Notes under the pieces: model-generated | Databases searched by the model: none | What the model was told of the DNA's origin: nothing | Seen by the model: the letters and a program-made list of their open reading frames with translations, nothing else | Shown here: piece after piece, positions 1-13,032 of the stretch | Layout: each line of letters begins with the position of its first letter | How positions within the stretch are numbered: position 1 is the first letter of the stretch | Source of the DNA: Acholoe squamosa | Lineage: Eukaryota; Annelida; Polychaeta; Phyllodocida; Polynoidae | Direction: 5' to 3' | Length of the DNA: 64,000 nt | NCBI GenBank assembly: GCA_949317995.1 | Contig: OX439038.1 | Location: forward strand, 69,512,659-69,576,658 | Position numbers and translations under genes: made by a program

Positions 1-1395
1 AAATGCCTTCCAGCAGAACTATGACAAGTGGTTTCCAAATCGTAGCGACCATAAGCTACAGTAACATATTGCATGGTGTCATGGCCGATGCCAGGTAAGT
101 GAACCCCACCAATTTCATCCATTGACCTTCCTGTAACCTCACCAATGTGCCTCATCTATCAGTGGGTGTCAGACCTGTAACAGCACTGGACGGGGTCCAC
201 ACACAAGGCAATTAGAAGCTATGTACCAGACTATCACAGACCAATATAGTCACATCTCCAATAATGAGGCCTTTGATACATTCCTATAGGCCTAAGCCCA
301 TCTGGTGGAAATGGGATTTTCATATATTATGTATAGTAGTCCTTAAGTAGGTTCTACATATTCCCAAAGGAAGGATATGTCCTCCCAGCCTGTCTACTTG
401 GAATGTAAATGGAACGTTTTGAATCCAAAAAGAGGCTAAAATAGGGGTTCTCAGGTAAATGTGTTACCATGGCAACCAAAATAAATGTTCCAAATAGAAA
501 GAAAAATAATGTCAACCGATAGAATGACCCATCATAATTCATATGCTGAAAAAAGCATATAGATACCATTTCTAGATCCAAAACTGTGCCCAAAAGTATG
601 AAAAAGTTTGGTCATTTTTGATTGATTATTTAAATCATTATGCTAATTAGATGTCAAATTCAATGCAAACAATGAATAATACAGCTTATTGCCTATATTG
701 ATACAGTTATGTCATTCCACTTTTGTGAAGCAATATCTCCAAGACCAAAAGGGCTATCTGCAAGGGTGAAACCTCATTTTAAAGCTGATAACTTCAATTT
801 TAAATATCACATTTCACCTCGGAGGGATTGTTTCTATTTCTTCTTCTTTTTTTTTTAACTTACCACATAGATTGACACCCTATTCAGCATGGGGATGATA
901 GATATACAGAAAGTGTCAAATCTATATACTTGTGCCTTTATAGAAGGTTTAGGTGCGGGACTTTGTGGGGAGTAGATATATATTTGGGTATCCCCACCAA
1001 CCAAGCCCCCAACCCCCCCCCCCAAAAAAAAAATAAATAAATAAATAAAAAATGCAGGGACATATTCTGTGCATGTAGATTGTCCAATCTATGGGACTAT
1101 TACATTCGAAAGAACTGTCCCTGCATGGAGCTGTATAGTGAAATTGTAGCACCATGCTAGCCCCTGGTGTGTGCTAAGTTAATCAGGACAGGGGCAAGAT
1201 GCAGTCCCTGGAAGGACATCACCGGAGCAAGACCAATATGAATATGTTTGAGTGATATTTTCTCTATTGAAATACCTTTAGTTGAGTCTTAATCATTCTA
1301 GACATCATTATTGTCCCTCTGCATTATTATAGACATGTTGATTGAAATTGTCATAACTGCGTGGATTGGAGTGTCCTTGGGATGTTTCCCATACT
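1..1395. other. Intergenic stretch, no gene seen
   Basis: No convincing coding region on either strand. The only structure is a dispersed repeat (about 360-830), a run of C followed by A-rich sequence near 1010-1050, and AT-rich unique-looking sequence. Short open frames here lack domain features and overlap the repeat. Confidence 0.6.
360..830. repeat. Dispersed repeat, copy 1 (shared with 44010-44445)
   Basis: Roughly 430 bp matches 44010-44445 in the same orientation by eye, including shared phrases such as atagataccatttctagatc and a tail where Tcattttaaagctgataac is common to both. Weaker relatives occur at 53560-53900 and 55390-55800, which share the CCATGG/GGTTGCCATGG motif and a ccgcagg-type end. 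There is no open frame of note. Likely a non-autonomous element of unknown class. Confidence 0.6.
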
Positions 1396-1641
1396 ACCGT
1401 AATCTCCCACGTAGAAGACGCAGCTCGCGTAGAAGGCGCACCCCCAACCCAGAGAAGGCTGTTTCACGTAGAAGGTGCACCCCTGAGGGCAGATTTTTGT
1501 CAGTTTAGTACTGTTCTATAGTAAAAGTCCCCCCCCCCTATAAAGCGCACCCCCAACTCAAGGTAATTTACTTCCCGCGTATAAGGCGCACCCCTGATCT
1601 GATTCGCGTATAAGATGCGTTTTATATGCGGGAGATTACAG
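1396..1641. mobile_element. MITE-like element, ATAAGGCGCACC family, copy 1
   Basis: The left end reads GTAATCTCCCACGTAGAAGA and the right end is its near inverse, TATATGCGGGAGATTAC, giving imperfect terminal inverted repeats. The interior holds several diverged copies of a (ATAAGGCGCACCCC)-like motif. Related copies lie at 7142-7379, 31413-31626 and 48345-48413. No coding capacity; class uncertain. Confidence 0.6.
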
Positions 1642-2132
1642 TGCTGGAAATCTGGAATTATCAGGCTCCTAGAGGCCATATCCCAATTGCCTATGGTTGC
1701 AATAGGGTAACATTGCCTCACACTCGGCTTACCTAGGGTGATACAATCTAACCTTCTACTGATGAAGAAACTGTCTTTTAGACAGATTATCGTGGATCTC
1801 TGTCTATATTTCCCCCTCCCCTAACGCAAAAAGATTTAACCTGGGCCCTTCTGTGGCACTGACAGCAGTGAATTTGAAATCCCAATGTTAAAGCTACTAC
1901 AATATATCTATATCAGGCGATAATAGAATCTCTTTTCCTCTGATCAGATGCCATTCATTCTGGTGAGATGTGAAATATACGTAATGCACAAAATTAAATA
2001 CTTAGGCCTTGGCTCTACTCTTTTTTCTGAGTTGGAAGGAGGGACATCACCCAGCTAAATAATAATGACTGATCTTATCAGGTGGCAGCACTGAGTATGG
2101 AGACCACGAATGCAGAGCTCTTCTCAACATAG

Positions 2133-2306
2133 AAGGGCTTCCCAACCCCAATTAAAAGGGTCTATATAAATTCATCTTTCCTATCCCCTCGGGTGTGTGT
2201 GGTGCACATATGCACGGGCACCGACTCATTCCTCTGAGAAATGTAGTTCTCACCATGAACATGACTTGAGTTGTCGAAATGGCATTAAACATCCAATACC
2301 CCACCC
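2133..2306 (+). repeat. SINE-like repeat (TGAG-tail family), copy 1
   Basis: Matches 49665-49850 over most of its length: both share the segment tttcctatcccctcgg, then gtgcacatatgcacgggcac, then a gtcgaaatggc(g/a)ttaaacatc end. The copy at 44908-45190 is the same family in reverse. This copy lacks the (TCAC)n tail seen in the others. No internal polymerase III promoter is clear, so SINE is a working label. Confidence 0.55.
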
Positions 2307-4380
2307 CCTCAACATAAGTACATAGAATACCAGGCTCATTTTCGATAAAAGGTGGAGCTACTGCGCTGGTTTGATTAGGTGTTTGCCAACATGGGTAAAA
2401 TGTTGGAAGCATTTTATTTTTGCTCATATGTATCCTTTATGTTAGCATAGTTAAGGCACACAGAATAGAATGAGAGGTTACCTGCAAATTCTAACAGCTA
2501 GGCTGATAAAGGAAATGAGGCTACCTGTTCATTTTTATAGTTTGAGTGCATTATATAGGATGCTTTCAGAAAATTTGAGGGTGTTAATAAGGACATTGTT
2601 GGTCAATTTTCAAAACTTCTTTTTGAAGAAAAGGGGAATTCTTCAGAGGCAGCAATAAGCAGAATAGACCACCCCTTTCGGCAGTCTTACATTTGACAAT
2701 GCAGAATCTAATGCATTCCATCTTTTGTGACGTCATGGGTTGTATTAGAGAAGCTGCAGGCATGCTGGATGTCAAAATAACACAGCAGATGCACTGGTAA
2801 ATATGCCAGGTTATTCTTATTCAACAAAGGTCTGATAGGTTTACTTGTATGAGAATAAATGATACAGTCAGATCAATATAAGTAAACTATGGGCGCTATA
2901 TGTGACAGTATGAATTTTTCAATATTAAGGGAATAATTCATTGATACCTTCACCCATGTGCGGTGTATCGGCTAATAATGTGAAGCATGCTGGACTCAAA
3001 ATGGTGCATATCGTACTGGTATGACTGCCCGACCAGACCCTATCAGATTACTACATTACTGATCATACAGAGCAGTAGTAGCATATTACCTACTATCACC
3101 CACTCTGATTTTCCCAGAAATGAGGACTAAACGATCATCGTAGAGAGATTAGTGTGGTAGAGGGCACCTGTATAAGCCTACTTGGGATGAGAATACCAGA
3201 TGAGACAAATGGCAGGGACACAATGATGGTTAACGGGGCTGCTTGTGGCTATACTGTTATGTGCATACACCAATATACCACTTAGCCAAGTTCTACTTTC
3301 CAGTGTACCCTATGGCAACTGATGGCGTGAGCCCATTATTGCTGAAAGGTATATTCGGCCATGGTCAATACCCACTAATGCAATACCCTTAATGTTATAC
3401 GAAAGCATTATGGCTAGTTTACCAAATCGCCCATAACCCTTTCAGAGCGATAATGAATATATGTCTATCATGCGTTACACAATTTCAAAAGGATCCTGTG
3501 CTATATAAGGCCCTTTTGTGACAGATCATGTCCTTTCTGTCACCATAATGCAGGAATCATCATGCTGTTCCCATATGGGGCCGATATATTCCACAATGGT
3601 GTCCCTGCAGGCTGTTGTGAAAAGAATTGGAAATCCAATTATTTCTGTAGCTATTTGATCTTCCAATGCTCTGCTCTTTCCCACCCTGAAAATTGACTTA
3701 CCCAGAGAATTGGTTTCTACTTGAGAATTACACCCCGACTCTGGACCACTGCTATATCACTCCTCTGACCAGTTCCCTTTTCACAAGACACAAGCGAATC
3801 AATTCCCTGAGGTAGAGAGTTTCATTTTGGGAATAGCACCTCCTACAGAATCACATCCAAATCTTTTTGCAACGGCCTCCATATATAGCAAGGCAAGGCT
3901 GTTTCAAACTCACCAGTGCCCAATTAGTTACCCCCTGCACCTTTTACAATCCACCTTTCTGTCAACCTGGAAACCATATAAAGTAGGTCCTACATTAGGG
4001 GCTGTGTAGAAATGAAGTCATGCATTTTTGGACCATTTTTGACCCCCCCTCCCCCCTTGTCATGTTTCATCATACAACACTTGACCCCCCCTCAGCATGA
4101 CGTCATGCAGAGAGATCCCCCCCAAAGTGCATGAATAGTGAAGGCCTATAGGCTATAAACAAATTAAAATGGTTCAAAGGGACATATAGTGGGTGTGAAT
4201 TGCCAATAAAGGGTAAAATGCATGCAAAGTGAAAAAAGAACTAGCACTGATCAACAAATGAACAGAGAAACATGCCAAACACTGTCAGCTTATATAATGT
4301 ATGGGTCCCTATATGCAGGATGTACCATTTCTGTGCCTTGTAGTTGTAGGGGCTCATGGAGTGTTATATATCGTGTTAGC
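2307..4380. other. Intergenic stretch, no gene seen
   Basis: AT-rich sequence with frequent stops in all frames. A C-rich patch near 4040-4130 contains repeated gacccccc runs; a similar patch recurs at 5455-5490, so this may be a small dispersed repeat. Nothing else is supportable. Confidence 0.5.
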
Positions 4381-4500
4381 TCCCTATTCGAGAGGGCAGG
4401 TTGATCGGTGCGGTTACCACCGGTAGGACCAGAGGTCGCTTCGATCTCTGGCCGCTATGTGCCGGTTGCACAAACCCAAGCTAACTTGTCTGGTTTTACT
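4381..4500 (+). repeat. Possible tRNA-derived SINE remnant
   Basis: A GC-richer island reads gcggttaccaccggtaggacc, then agaggtcgcttcgatctctg and ggccgctatgtgccgg. It resembles the tRNA-related head of many invertebrate SINEs: the B-box region would be GGTCGCTTCGATCTCTGG, a degraded GGTTCGANTCC. The A box is poor and no second copy is present in the window, so the call is weak. Confidence 0.3.
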
Positions 4501-5818
4501 TGATATTGACATATCTCGAATTAAACCGAAGTTATATAAGAACTCGAACCATTACATAGTTATACACGGAGTACTATGGTAGTGATCATACACAAGTATT
4601 TCCTGTCACAAAAGGGCTTAAAAACTGTCTAGATCAATAGTCCAATACAGTTAATAGTCTGCCTTCTTTACAGCGAAGAGAAAATCAAGAACAGTTATTA
4701 TTAAGGATCATATAGTTCAAGAGCTTGAATGTATTGATATATTGAATGTATTGATTTAATCTGTAACTTTAACCATATACAAGTGTACTAGAAATAGGTT
4801 TCAGGGAGAACACTCTGAACTTAGTGAGTGGCCTAATAGAAAAAAATCTCAGAAAGCATCACAAATTCTCAGGAGACCATCGATTGCAATCATGGTTCCA
4901 ATTTGTGATCTTACAAAGCAATAGAGTCACCTCAGCATTTTACTCTAGAATCTGCAAATAAGTTGAGTCCGATAGAGTTCCATTCAGACAAAGATGTGGA
5001 GAGTAAGCTTGGGGGGAGGTCCCCTTTACATCTCCCTCGACACCTCAAGAAGGAGGGGGGGGGGGTATCACACCTTTTCAAAAAGAAGCCTGTGGATGAC
5101 TATGGATGCTGCCCTAAGGCAACAGGAGCAGTTCAGGGGTATTTTAGATGCATCATTTAGATCCTGAGGGCAGCAGTGGCCCTTTTCAAAAAGGGTTAAA
5201 TTGGTATAGGTAGGATAGAGTAGTAGTGCCCCCTTATAGTGGCCTGGACATCACCTTGATTTTACACTGACATTGATGGCAGTGATACTCATTGAGTGAG
5301 ATGTCTGAGGAATGCATGCACGTAGGGCCTATAGGTAATAAATTTATGTCAGATGAATGCATTAAACTTCCCTACCTTTAAAAATCTTTTTATAAAAGTT
5401 TTTGTTCTTGCCAAAACCAAAGCATATTGTGATTTCTTGATGACATGATGTCATGCAGCCCATGACCCCCCCTCCCCCCCTCCTGCATGACGTCATTTGT
5501 ACACAGCCCCTTAAAACCAATTTTTGTCTTGGCCTGATCCTTCATTTTGATGCCAATTTCTTGTCTATTTACCCGATAATATCTAGTATGTTAGATATTT
5601 CTGGTTTTGCATCTGCCACCATCACGTCCAATCTTTTCATGTCCGATGGTTTCAGATGAAAGAAATGTGAAGCTCCTCCACTATACCCAGCTCAAGCACA
5701 ATTCATGCATAATGGTACCCAACAGTTCCCGCTGCTAGCCAATTGGGTCAAAAGTCATGAGGTCAGGGAATATAAACTAGCCATTTACAAAAACCTAGGT
5801 GGCAGCTATCTTGAATCT
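4501..5818. other. Intergenic stretch, no gene seen
   Basis: No recognisable gene. Contains homopolymer G near 5055-5066 and a second gacccccc-type patch at 5455-5490 next to a cctgcatgacgtcat motif that also appears near 4090-4110. Both patches may belong to one small repeat. Confidence 0.5.
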
Positions 5819-6867
5819 TTAGTTTACAAATAAATACACATCTCTTTGCTTATTTGTTAACACTATAAGAACCATATGCATAATGACATTATTTCATGCA
5901 TCACATCTTCTATTGGCATGTTGTTTGAACTACCCAAGAGGCATTATTAAGGGAAAAATGTATTGAATGTGCCAGGCCTATCCTCACATATAAGACATAC
6001 CTTATATATGTGGGGTTACATGGTAATTGCTGTTGTACCGAGCACTCAACTGTAGCTTATCTTTTATAAACTGCATTGACATTTTAGCAGGAGAGTTTAA
6101 AGTTGGCATTTGGTATTCTTATCCATCAAGGATATTGTCAGTTGTCAGAACTCAGCTAAAATCAATAGAATACACAGGTATAAATGTCATGACATGACTA
6201 AAAGGCAATGAATGAAAAAAGGTGTCATTGAGTAGTACCTGACCTATAAAGCGAGACCAACACCATATACAACCCATCACTGAGTGTCCACAAATAAATA
6301 ACTGTCACCTCCTCATTTTACATTATTGATTAATGTGCAAATGCTGCAATGTGTTTGGTCACTCACAACATAGGACAGGAATGGGGCATGAATATGGGGA
6401 GTCATCAAACACCTATTCCAAGAAATGTCTCATATTTCAGATTGTTTCAACACTATTCCTATTTTGGATGCATTTACTGTAAATAGTTATACCTTGAAAG
6501 TTGTAGAACAATGTCATGAGATGCTCTGAAAGAAGATACAGTCTCAGTAATTTTCTGTTGATTACTTGTGTGTAGGAAAAAGCCAATGCATATGTATCAT
6601 AAGCTATGCAACACCAATGCATAATTGGATAATGACTAAATCCTTTACAAGTACTGTTCGTTTCATTGTTGTATGTTGAATATTTTTTCTGATATTTCTA
6701 CTGATTCTAGTATAGATGGTAGTATGTTAATATTTAATTGGTGACTTTTCTGTGGTCAGAAGATTTGGTTGATTGCCCATACTAAAACCTCCTGCTGTGT
6801 GACAAACTAGTATGATAACCTTTAAGTTAAAACCTTTAGTTGGAGTACATATCAGATTTAGTCAGTG

Positions 6868-6921
6868 TGACCTTAGCTGTCGAAATGGCGTTAAACATCT
6901 ATTACTCACTCACTCACTCAC
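6868..6921 (+). repeat. SINE-like repeat fragment at the 3' end of paralogue A
   Basis: The fragment tgaccttagctgtcgaaatgg followed by cgttaaacatctatt and (ACTC)n equals the end of the repeat at 49785-49848. It abuts the last coding bases of paralogue A, so the reading frame of the final exon runs straight into the tail and stops there. Confidence 0.7.
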
Positions 6922-7141
6922 CTTCCTGAGTTTGTGTTCGACAATTAACACACCAGCAGATGCAGCAATACTGGCCAACAGTAGGATAAAGATGGTCCTG
7001 ACATGACCCAGACTAATATTCTTGGATTTTGTTTGTGTGCCCAACTTTATATCTTTACAGGTTGCTTTGTAGAAGTTTTTCCTCTGATACCTCAGTGATT
7101 GATAACACTATTAAAATCTCTCATACTGATTGATGGAGGCT

Positions 7142-7379
7142 ATAAAACCCCATAAAATCCTGCTTATAAGCCACACCCATGAGTAAGCCACACCCTGAGT
7201 TTGTGCGAAAGCTGTAAGCCACAGTAGAGGTCTGAAAAAGTGCTCATTCCTTTGCTGAGTCTATAAAAGTGAAACCCTTTTAGAAGCCGCACTGTGAGTT
7301 CAGTTTGAACCTATATAAGCTGCACCAACGGTCTGAATAGGTCTATAAGCCCTGGCTTATATGTGAGGTTTTACTGCAG
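7142..7379. mobile_element. MITE-like element, ATAAGGCGCACC family, copy 2 (diverged)
   Basis: Lies in the last intron of paralogue A, about 30 bp from the M4 exon acceptor. The left end ATAAAACCCCATAAAATCCT mirrors the right end GGCTTATATGTGAGGTTTTA imperfectly, and the interior carries diverged ataagcc(a/g)cacc motifs. Paralogue B lacks it, so it arrived after the duplication or was lost from B. Confidence 0.55.
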
Positions 7380-10300
7380 GTAAACTTTAATTTCTTTTAT
7401 CTGGAACCAAAATACCTGTGGCTAGGCATTTTTAGTTAACATAATTGAAAATTAGCTGGTTGTAATGAATGATTAGAATTGTTCAAAAGTGGGAATACCC
7501 CCACCCATCTGGAATACATATCTTTAGTAATGAGAAGCAAACGTGAAATCAGCTTCTCAGGGACTTCTCCCTGACTATTAATAATAATATGACTACTACA
7601 TACATATTTCAAATGACTGTCATGAAATCTGTGAAAAGGGGGAATAAGGTCCCTTTTTCAGTACAGGTCACATTATTATACTATGATGTCAACCAAACTA
7701 TTAAGTAATTTTACACTAGAACAGTTTCGTCCTGTACCTGTAGCAAGTCCAATACTGCCAGTAACTTACCGTATGTCAAAGATGTTCTTATAAGGACCTG
7801 GTGATCCCTCTGGTAGAGCAATCCCTAGACCAGATGTACAGAATGTCTCTGGTATCAATGCCCAATCACATCATGATTCAAAGTCATGATACAATTCAGT
7901 TTGTATTGAGGTCCTGTCAGCTATTATTGCAGCATACTTCTTCTGGCCTTGACTGTCATTAAACATCTTCCTAAGTGCTACTGAGGTACCAGAAAATAAG
8001 GAAGCATCCTTTGTTTTCAGAATCGTGGCCCATAATGCAGCATAGACTCCTGATTTTGAGTTCTGGTCAAAATAGAAAGAGGCTTATTCAAGGATCTCAA
8101 AAAATGGTAAAGAAAGGGGAAAAATGTTTGAAAACTAGTTACTGCATCTGAGTACATTATTCTGAAAACTAAAACTGAAAGAATTTTCTCCACACAAGGT
8201 GGGTAAAAGTATTTTAGTGATGATGATAAATGAAAAGAGTCTCACTTCAAGGATCAGCCTCTGCACACTGTAGCCATTCATGAGAAGAGTGTACTCGGTG
8301 TCATTAACCAGTTCCCCCAGAGTATTGAAGGGGGGGGGGGCTTTGTTTCTACAGTAGCCAGGGAGGCTGTCATGCTAGCATTATATAACCAGCCAACCAG
8401 TAGTGGTAGTATCCGAAAGATCCCCAAACTGAGTCTGATTGAGGCTGTTATGGAAAGCCTCTCTGCGGCTTTTAGGGAAGACCAAAAGAAAAAGAATGGT
8501 TAAGACATGGTTTCAGAAAATAATCTATAGATTCAGAGCATCTGACTAAGAAGTCACATAACCTTATTAATCTGGTACTATGATATCAGAGATGCCGCTA
8601 AATAAGAGTTAATAATGAATCTGCAGTTGTCATCATGGACTAAGGATTCAAAATATTTTTTGTTTTGTTAAAGACAGATAATTCACTTACCTTGTTTAAG
8701 GTATATACAAACCATGAGCCAGGTACTCTGCTCCAAAATGGGTGCTGTGTTGGTTACATGAGACATGACACCCCTATTGTTATGAGGTCTGATGAATGCT
8801 GACAACTGTTTAAATCCACTCATTATTGCATTACTAATGGCCCAACTGATGGCCACAGCTATCCAGACATAGAGCTGCAACATTCCAGTATTGTTATCCT
8901 TTACTACATGAGCATTCATTAAGACGTACGACAACACCATTAGTTATTTCTAGAAATAACTAGGTAACTTGAATGCAAGAATACATTACAAGATTCTTGT
9001 GGGAGCCATATGGTCCTGTTGTGTGAATAATGTATTTGAATGAAATGTACCACACAATATTGATACTGGATAAAATCAGCTGATCCCGTTTAAAATCAGC
9101 TGTACCACATCTACTGGGTTGATTCATTTTATTTAATTGTGGGAGTTCATCTGTTTTTGTTTATTTATTTATTTTCAACCTTGTATGATTTGAAAGAACA
9201 GCCATTTTCGTGGTGTAATCTTTTAACCCCAATAGAAGTACAATATTCATTGTTATAAACATTGTATGTATACATGTATTTCTGAACAAACCAAGCCAGG
9301 ATTCTGTGTAACATGCACACTCTTCCTTTAAGGATCACAGTTTGTCTGGGATCTCATTGGCAATTGCCAATGGATGCATCAATAATGCTAGGCTTACAGT
9401 GATGGATTATGCTACTCATCTTAGGTTGTCTTATGAATTGATGATGAGTGTAATTATAACCTTGATGGATTATTTGCCAATGCTGCAGCACTATCTAAAA
9501 CAAGTATCCACTGTCAAATGTGTCACAGTATGTAGTAGATATTGGTCCACTCTCTACAATTAGAGAATTTAAGATGGGTGCTTACCTGTAATGAGTTAAA
9601 GAGATATGACCAGGGTATTTTTTTTCTGATGATATCAGCCCTAACAACTACAGCTGATGGCTCCTCAAAGAAGGCGATGGAGAAGTCAACCACAGTCTCA
9701 CGTAATGCTGTGATAGTCAGTCCTGCTACTATCATATCAACCTCCTAATGCATGAGACCAAATGATGTTTTATGATTACATAGAGTTACACTTACCATAT
9801 TTAATGAACACATTTGACAGATTTCTAGTCCACATTTGATTTTACATAATCTTACTCTCCGATGTTATATTAGTTATATTGCTCATCTAAACATCACAAA
9901 CCTCAAACATGCTTTAGTTGATATGTTTCAGTCTTAACTTTCATACTCTCACCCTTCTTTCCATCATGCCCATCATTCCATTCCAATGACCATTGGATTT
10001 CTTGATTCCAAACCTTCTGTCAATACTGTAGATTAGTTTATACCTGGAAATAAAAGAGGACATATGAAATTGATTAGCTCATGGATAGAGAAAGGTCTAA
10101 TAGCAAGTTCAGTTATGAAAAATGAAGTCCTAAAAACTAACTAATTCATATGACTCTACCAACTGTAGAAAGATGAGTCCTATCACCCATTAGTATTGTA
10201 CATAATGTCCTCAGTTAAAAAAGAATGTTTGATAGTGGACATTTTATTCATTGGCATTATTTCCACTGACATTGGTTTATGTTACCATAATTATGGTACT

Positions 10301-11445
10301 GTAGTCACTACCTCTATTATTATGAAGGCCCAAAGTGTAGGGATTCAATTAAATTCAAAAGAGAACAGAACATTAGTCTACTAATCATATGATAAATCAT
10401 AAATCTTTCTCATAAACAGTCAAAGAAACAAAACCAAAATATGTAGACTTATGTGAAATTTAATTGAATTGCTAGATCCTCCAACAAATCTATACAGAAA
10501 ACATGATAAACCCCGTTCTTCTTCATGGCAAAAGGGCTGTGCTAAAGAAGTTTAAACATTTTGTAGTGAATAATATGCATAATATATAAGTGTGTGGCAA
10601 ATCTATGTATTCTGATCAAGGTTTTTAGTGCAGGCTGATTACACATCATTAGTTTGTATGTTCTAATAAAAGGTACAATGACTAAATGACTTCTTCTATG
10701 TTCGATCCTCATCATCATAACAAAATTTAATATTGCATACATTGTACATCTACAGACTACAGATAACAGCTTAGACACAAAGCTAATACCTACCAATTTA
10801 TGTGTAACCTTGAGAATCATCCCCTCAAAGTTAACAAACTTGTTCTTGATAAAGCCTGGGTCTCCTTTATGGGTGTCTCTGTATCTGCCCACCACTCTCC
10901 AAGCACCATGACCCTCACATGTCTGTGCCGTATAATCTGCCCTCCTGCACATTTTCTGTGTTGGAGAAAATTGCTCTAATAATCAAACTAACCATGATTC
11001 AACATCTATACAACATATCTGGTAAATGTTAATTCATTACTGATATGATATTGTTTCAATGTTAATAGTTGTTAGATCATGCAGTGTTGACTTATCCACA
11101 CTCAATCGACTGTAAAAATGACAGTATTGGCTTAGTGGTAACAAAAGTAATGTTTTGAAATGAATTATCAAAGTAGCATATTCCGATGATTGGTTCAAAA
11201 ACAAATCTTCTTTAGGATGAATAAGGAGGCTCACACAGACCATTTTTGCTTTAATACCTACTTCATTCTAATTCCCCATAGCAAAGCTTATATTACAAAT
11301 GATCATCAGATTTATAATGATTTTGCTATTCTTGTAGAGCACACCATAGATCTATTGACAACTAGCATATATGCATTGAAAAATGCCAATGGATGATCAA
11401 CGCTGCAAACATAAGTATATCAATTTTCTGTCCACATTCATTAAG

Positions 11446-12165
11446 GGCATATATAACAAATAGAGTTGCACTAGGTGATTCTATGGGCAGATAAGAAGCA
11501 CGAGGCCGTAGGCCGAGTGCCTTCTTATCTAGCCCATAGAATCACCGTGTGCATCTATATTTGTTATATATGACGTTTATACCAGGGTTTCCACCATTTT
11601 TTTAAGTAATTACCTTATAAATTGAAGAAATAAAAATCCAAGTGATACGTCTTGTTCAAGCTCCTCCGCCATCTTGGTTTCTCGGCGAGACGACAAAGCC
11701 GGTTGGACGCAAAGTGTTACCTCGGCGTGTGTCCTACAGGCATTTTCATAGTAGAACCGCTGGTAAGGACTGCGCGCGACAGCCAGAATACCCTTAGAGC
11801 ATATGCCAACGTGACAACTTGTGTCTCGCCGCGGTAAACAATCCGTCCGCTACGCAGTCAACACGATGGAGAAATTTCGCTCGATTCGATTTTTATTTCT
11901 TCAATCCTGTTGAAAATACATTTTATATTATGGCGAATTAAAGGTAGGTGCTAGAATATAATGTCTACTTTCATCCTCTATAACCATTAAGGTCTTAATG
12001 CTATAGTTTTTTTATTATCGAATTAAATCTATCATGTCAACTTGCTGTGACGTCGTCTCATCTCAAGTGTCAACATCCGTTCACTTAGCGCGTACTATTC
12101 GAACGTCATTATCCGCTCCAGGCATCGTAAATTCATTCAAGAACGTGATAACCATGGTATAATCA
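11446..12165. mobile_element. Intronic insertion in paralogue A with a long palindrome
   Basis: Absent from the matching intron of paralogue B (near 42300). It opens with an imperfect palindrome of about 125 bp (11446-11573) whose centre reads gcacgaggccgtaggccgag and whose arms share gattctatgggc and atataacaaata. A CpG-rich patch follows at 11650-11860 with a CCGCCATCTTGG motif, then AT-rich sequence. I take it as a non-autonomous element of about 720 bp; ends and class are uncertain. Confidence 0.5.
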
Positions 12166-13032
12166 AGTGGAATTGTACTTTCATATTTCTTTGTTTCTTT
12201 CTATTTTTTCTATGAAATTAAGGCATTATGAGTCTGCTTAAGACAAAATTAATGTTTTAGACAGAATCTCTGCACAAACTTGATAAGATTTGCCATTGAT
12301 CTCCTCATACTACACACTGGTAGAGGGCACCATACTATAGTGCTTATGATAGCGTAGTCAATCTGTATACCTCATCCACTATAGAAATGGGGGTCCTGAC
12401 AATGTTGACTTGATGTATACCACTCAGATCACTCCCCAGTGTCACATTGTCCACAGGCAATTGAGCGACTATGTGATTAAAAAAGGGAAGGAGAAGTCTT
12501 CGCTCAACACCACTGGCATTATGCGCTGCAATGCACTCCTGCACAATACTCTGAATATGATTGGAAGAGCCACTATAGAATTTAGGATTATATTGATTTC
12601 ATCCACCTGGTACATTACATGTGTAGCTTTCATTTCAGTATTGTATGTCATAATAAGAACAATACTAGGAGCTGTACAAAATTAATATTAGTTTCATCAG
12701 TGGTATATTTATGAATACCATACGATGTAACCTATAATCAAAGAGGGAAAACTGAATAGTAGTACACTATTTTTACTCTCGAGAATAGGAATGAAAGAAA
12801 TCAACAGGACAGGAAATTGTTTGATTCATGATGCTCCTATAAAATTGCTAAGAGGCCCCATCATAAGGTAAAGCATCTTACCTCAGTGGTGTTTTTATAG
12901 CAGTTTATTATTATGTTACTTAAAGTTGTCTGATGATATAGGGATGCTCTCCAGAACAGATTAAAATCCCAACCTGAGCAGGAAAAGGTGGACAGGACAC
13001 ATTGTAGGTCTGCCAGATCTCCACATCCTACC

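Noticed and set aside
10542-10952. 136-codon continuous frame as one exon
   Set aside because: Only 10794-10955 matches the paralogue and has splice sites; the rest reads into the intron.
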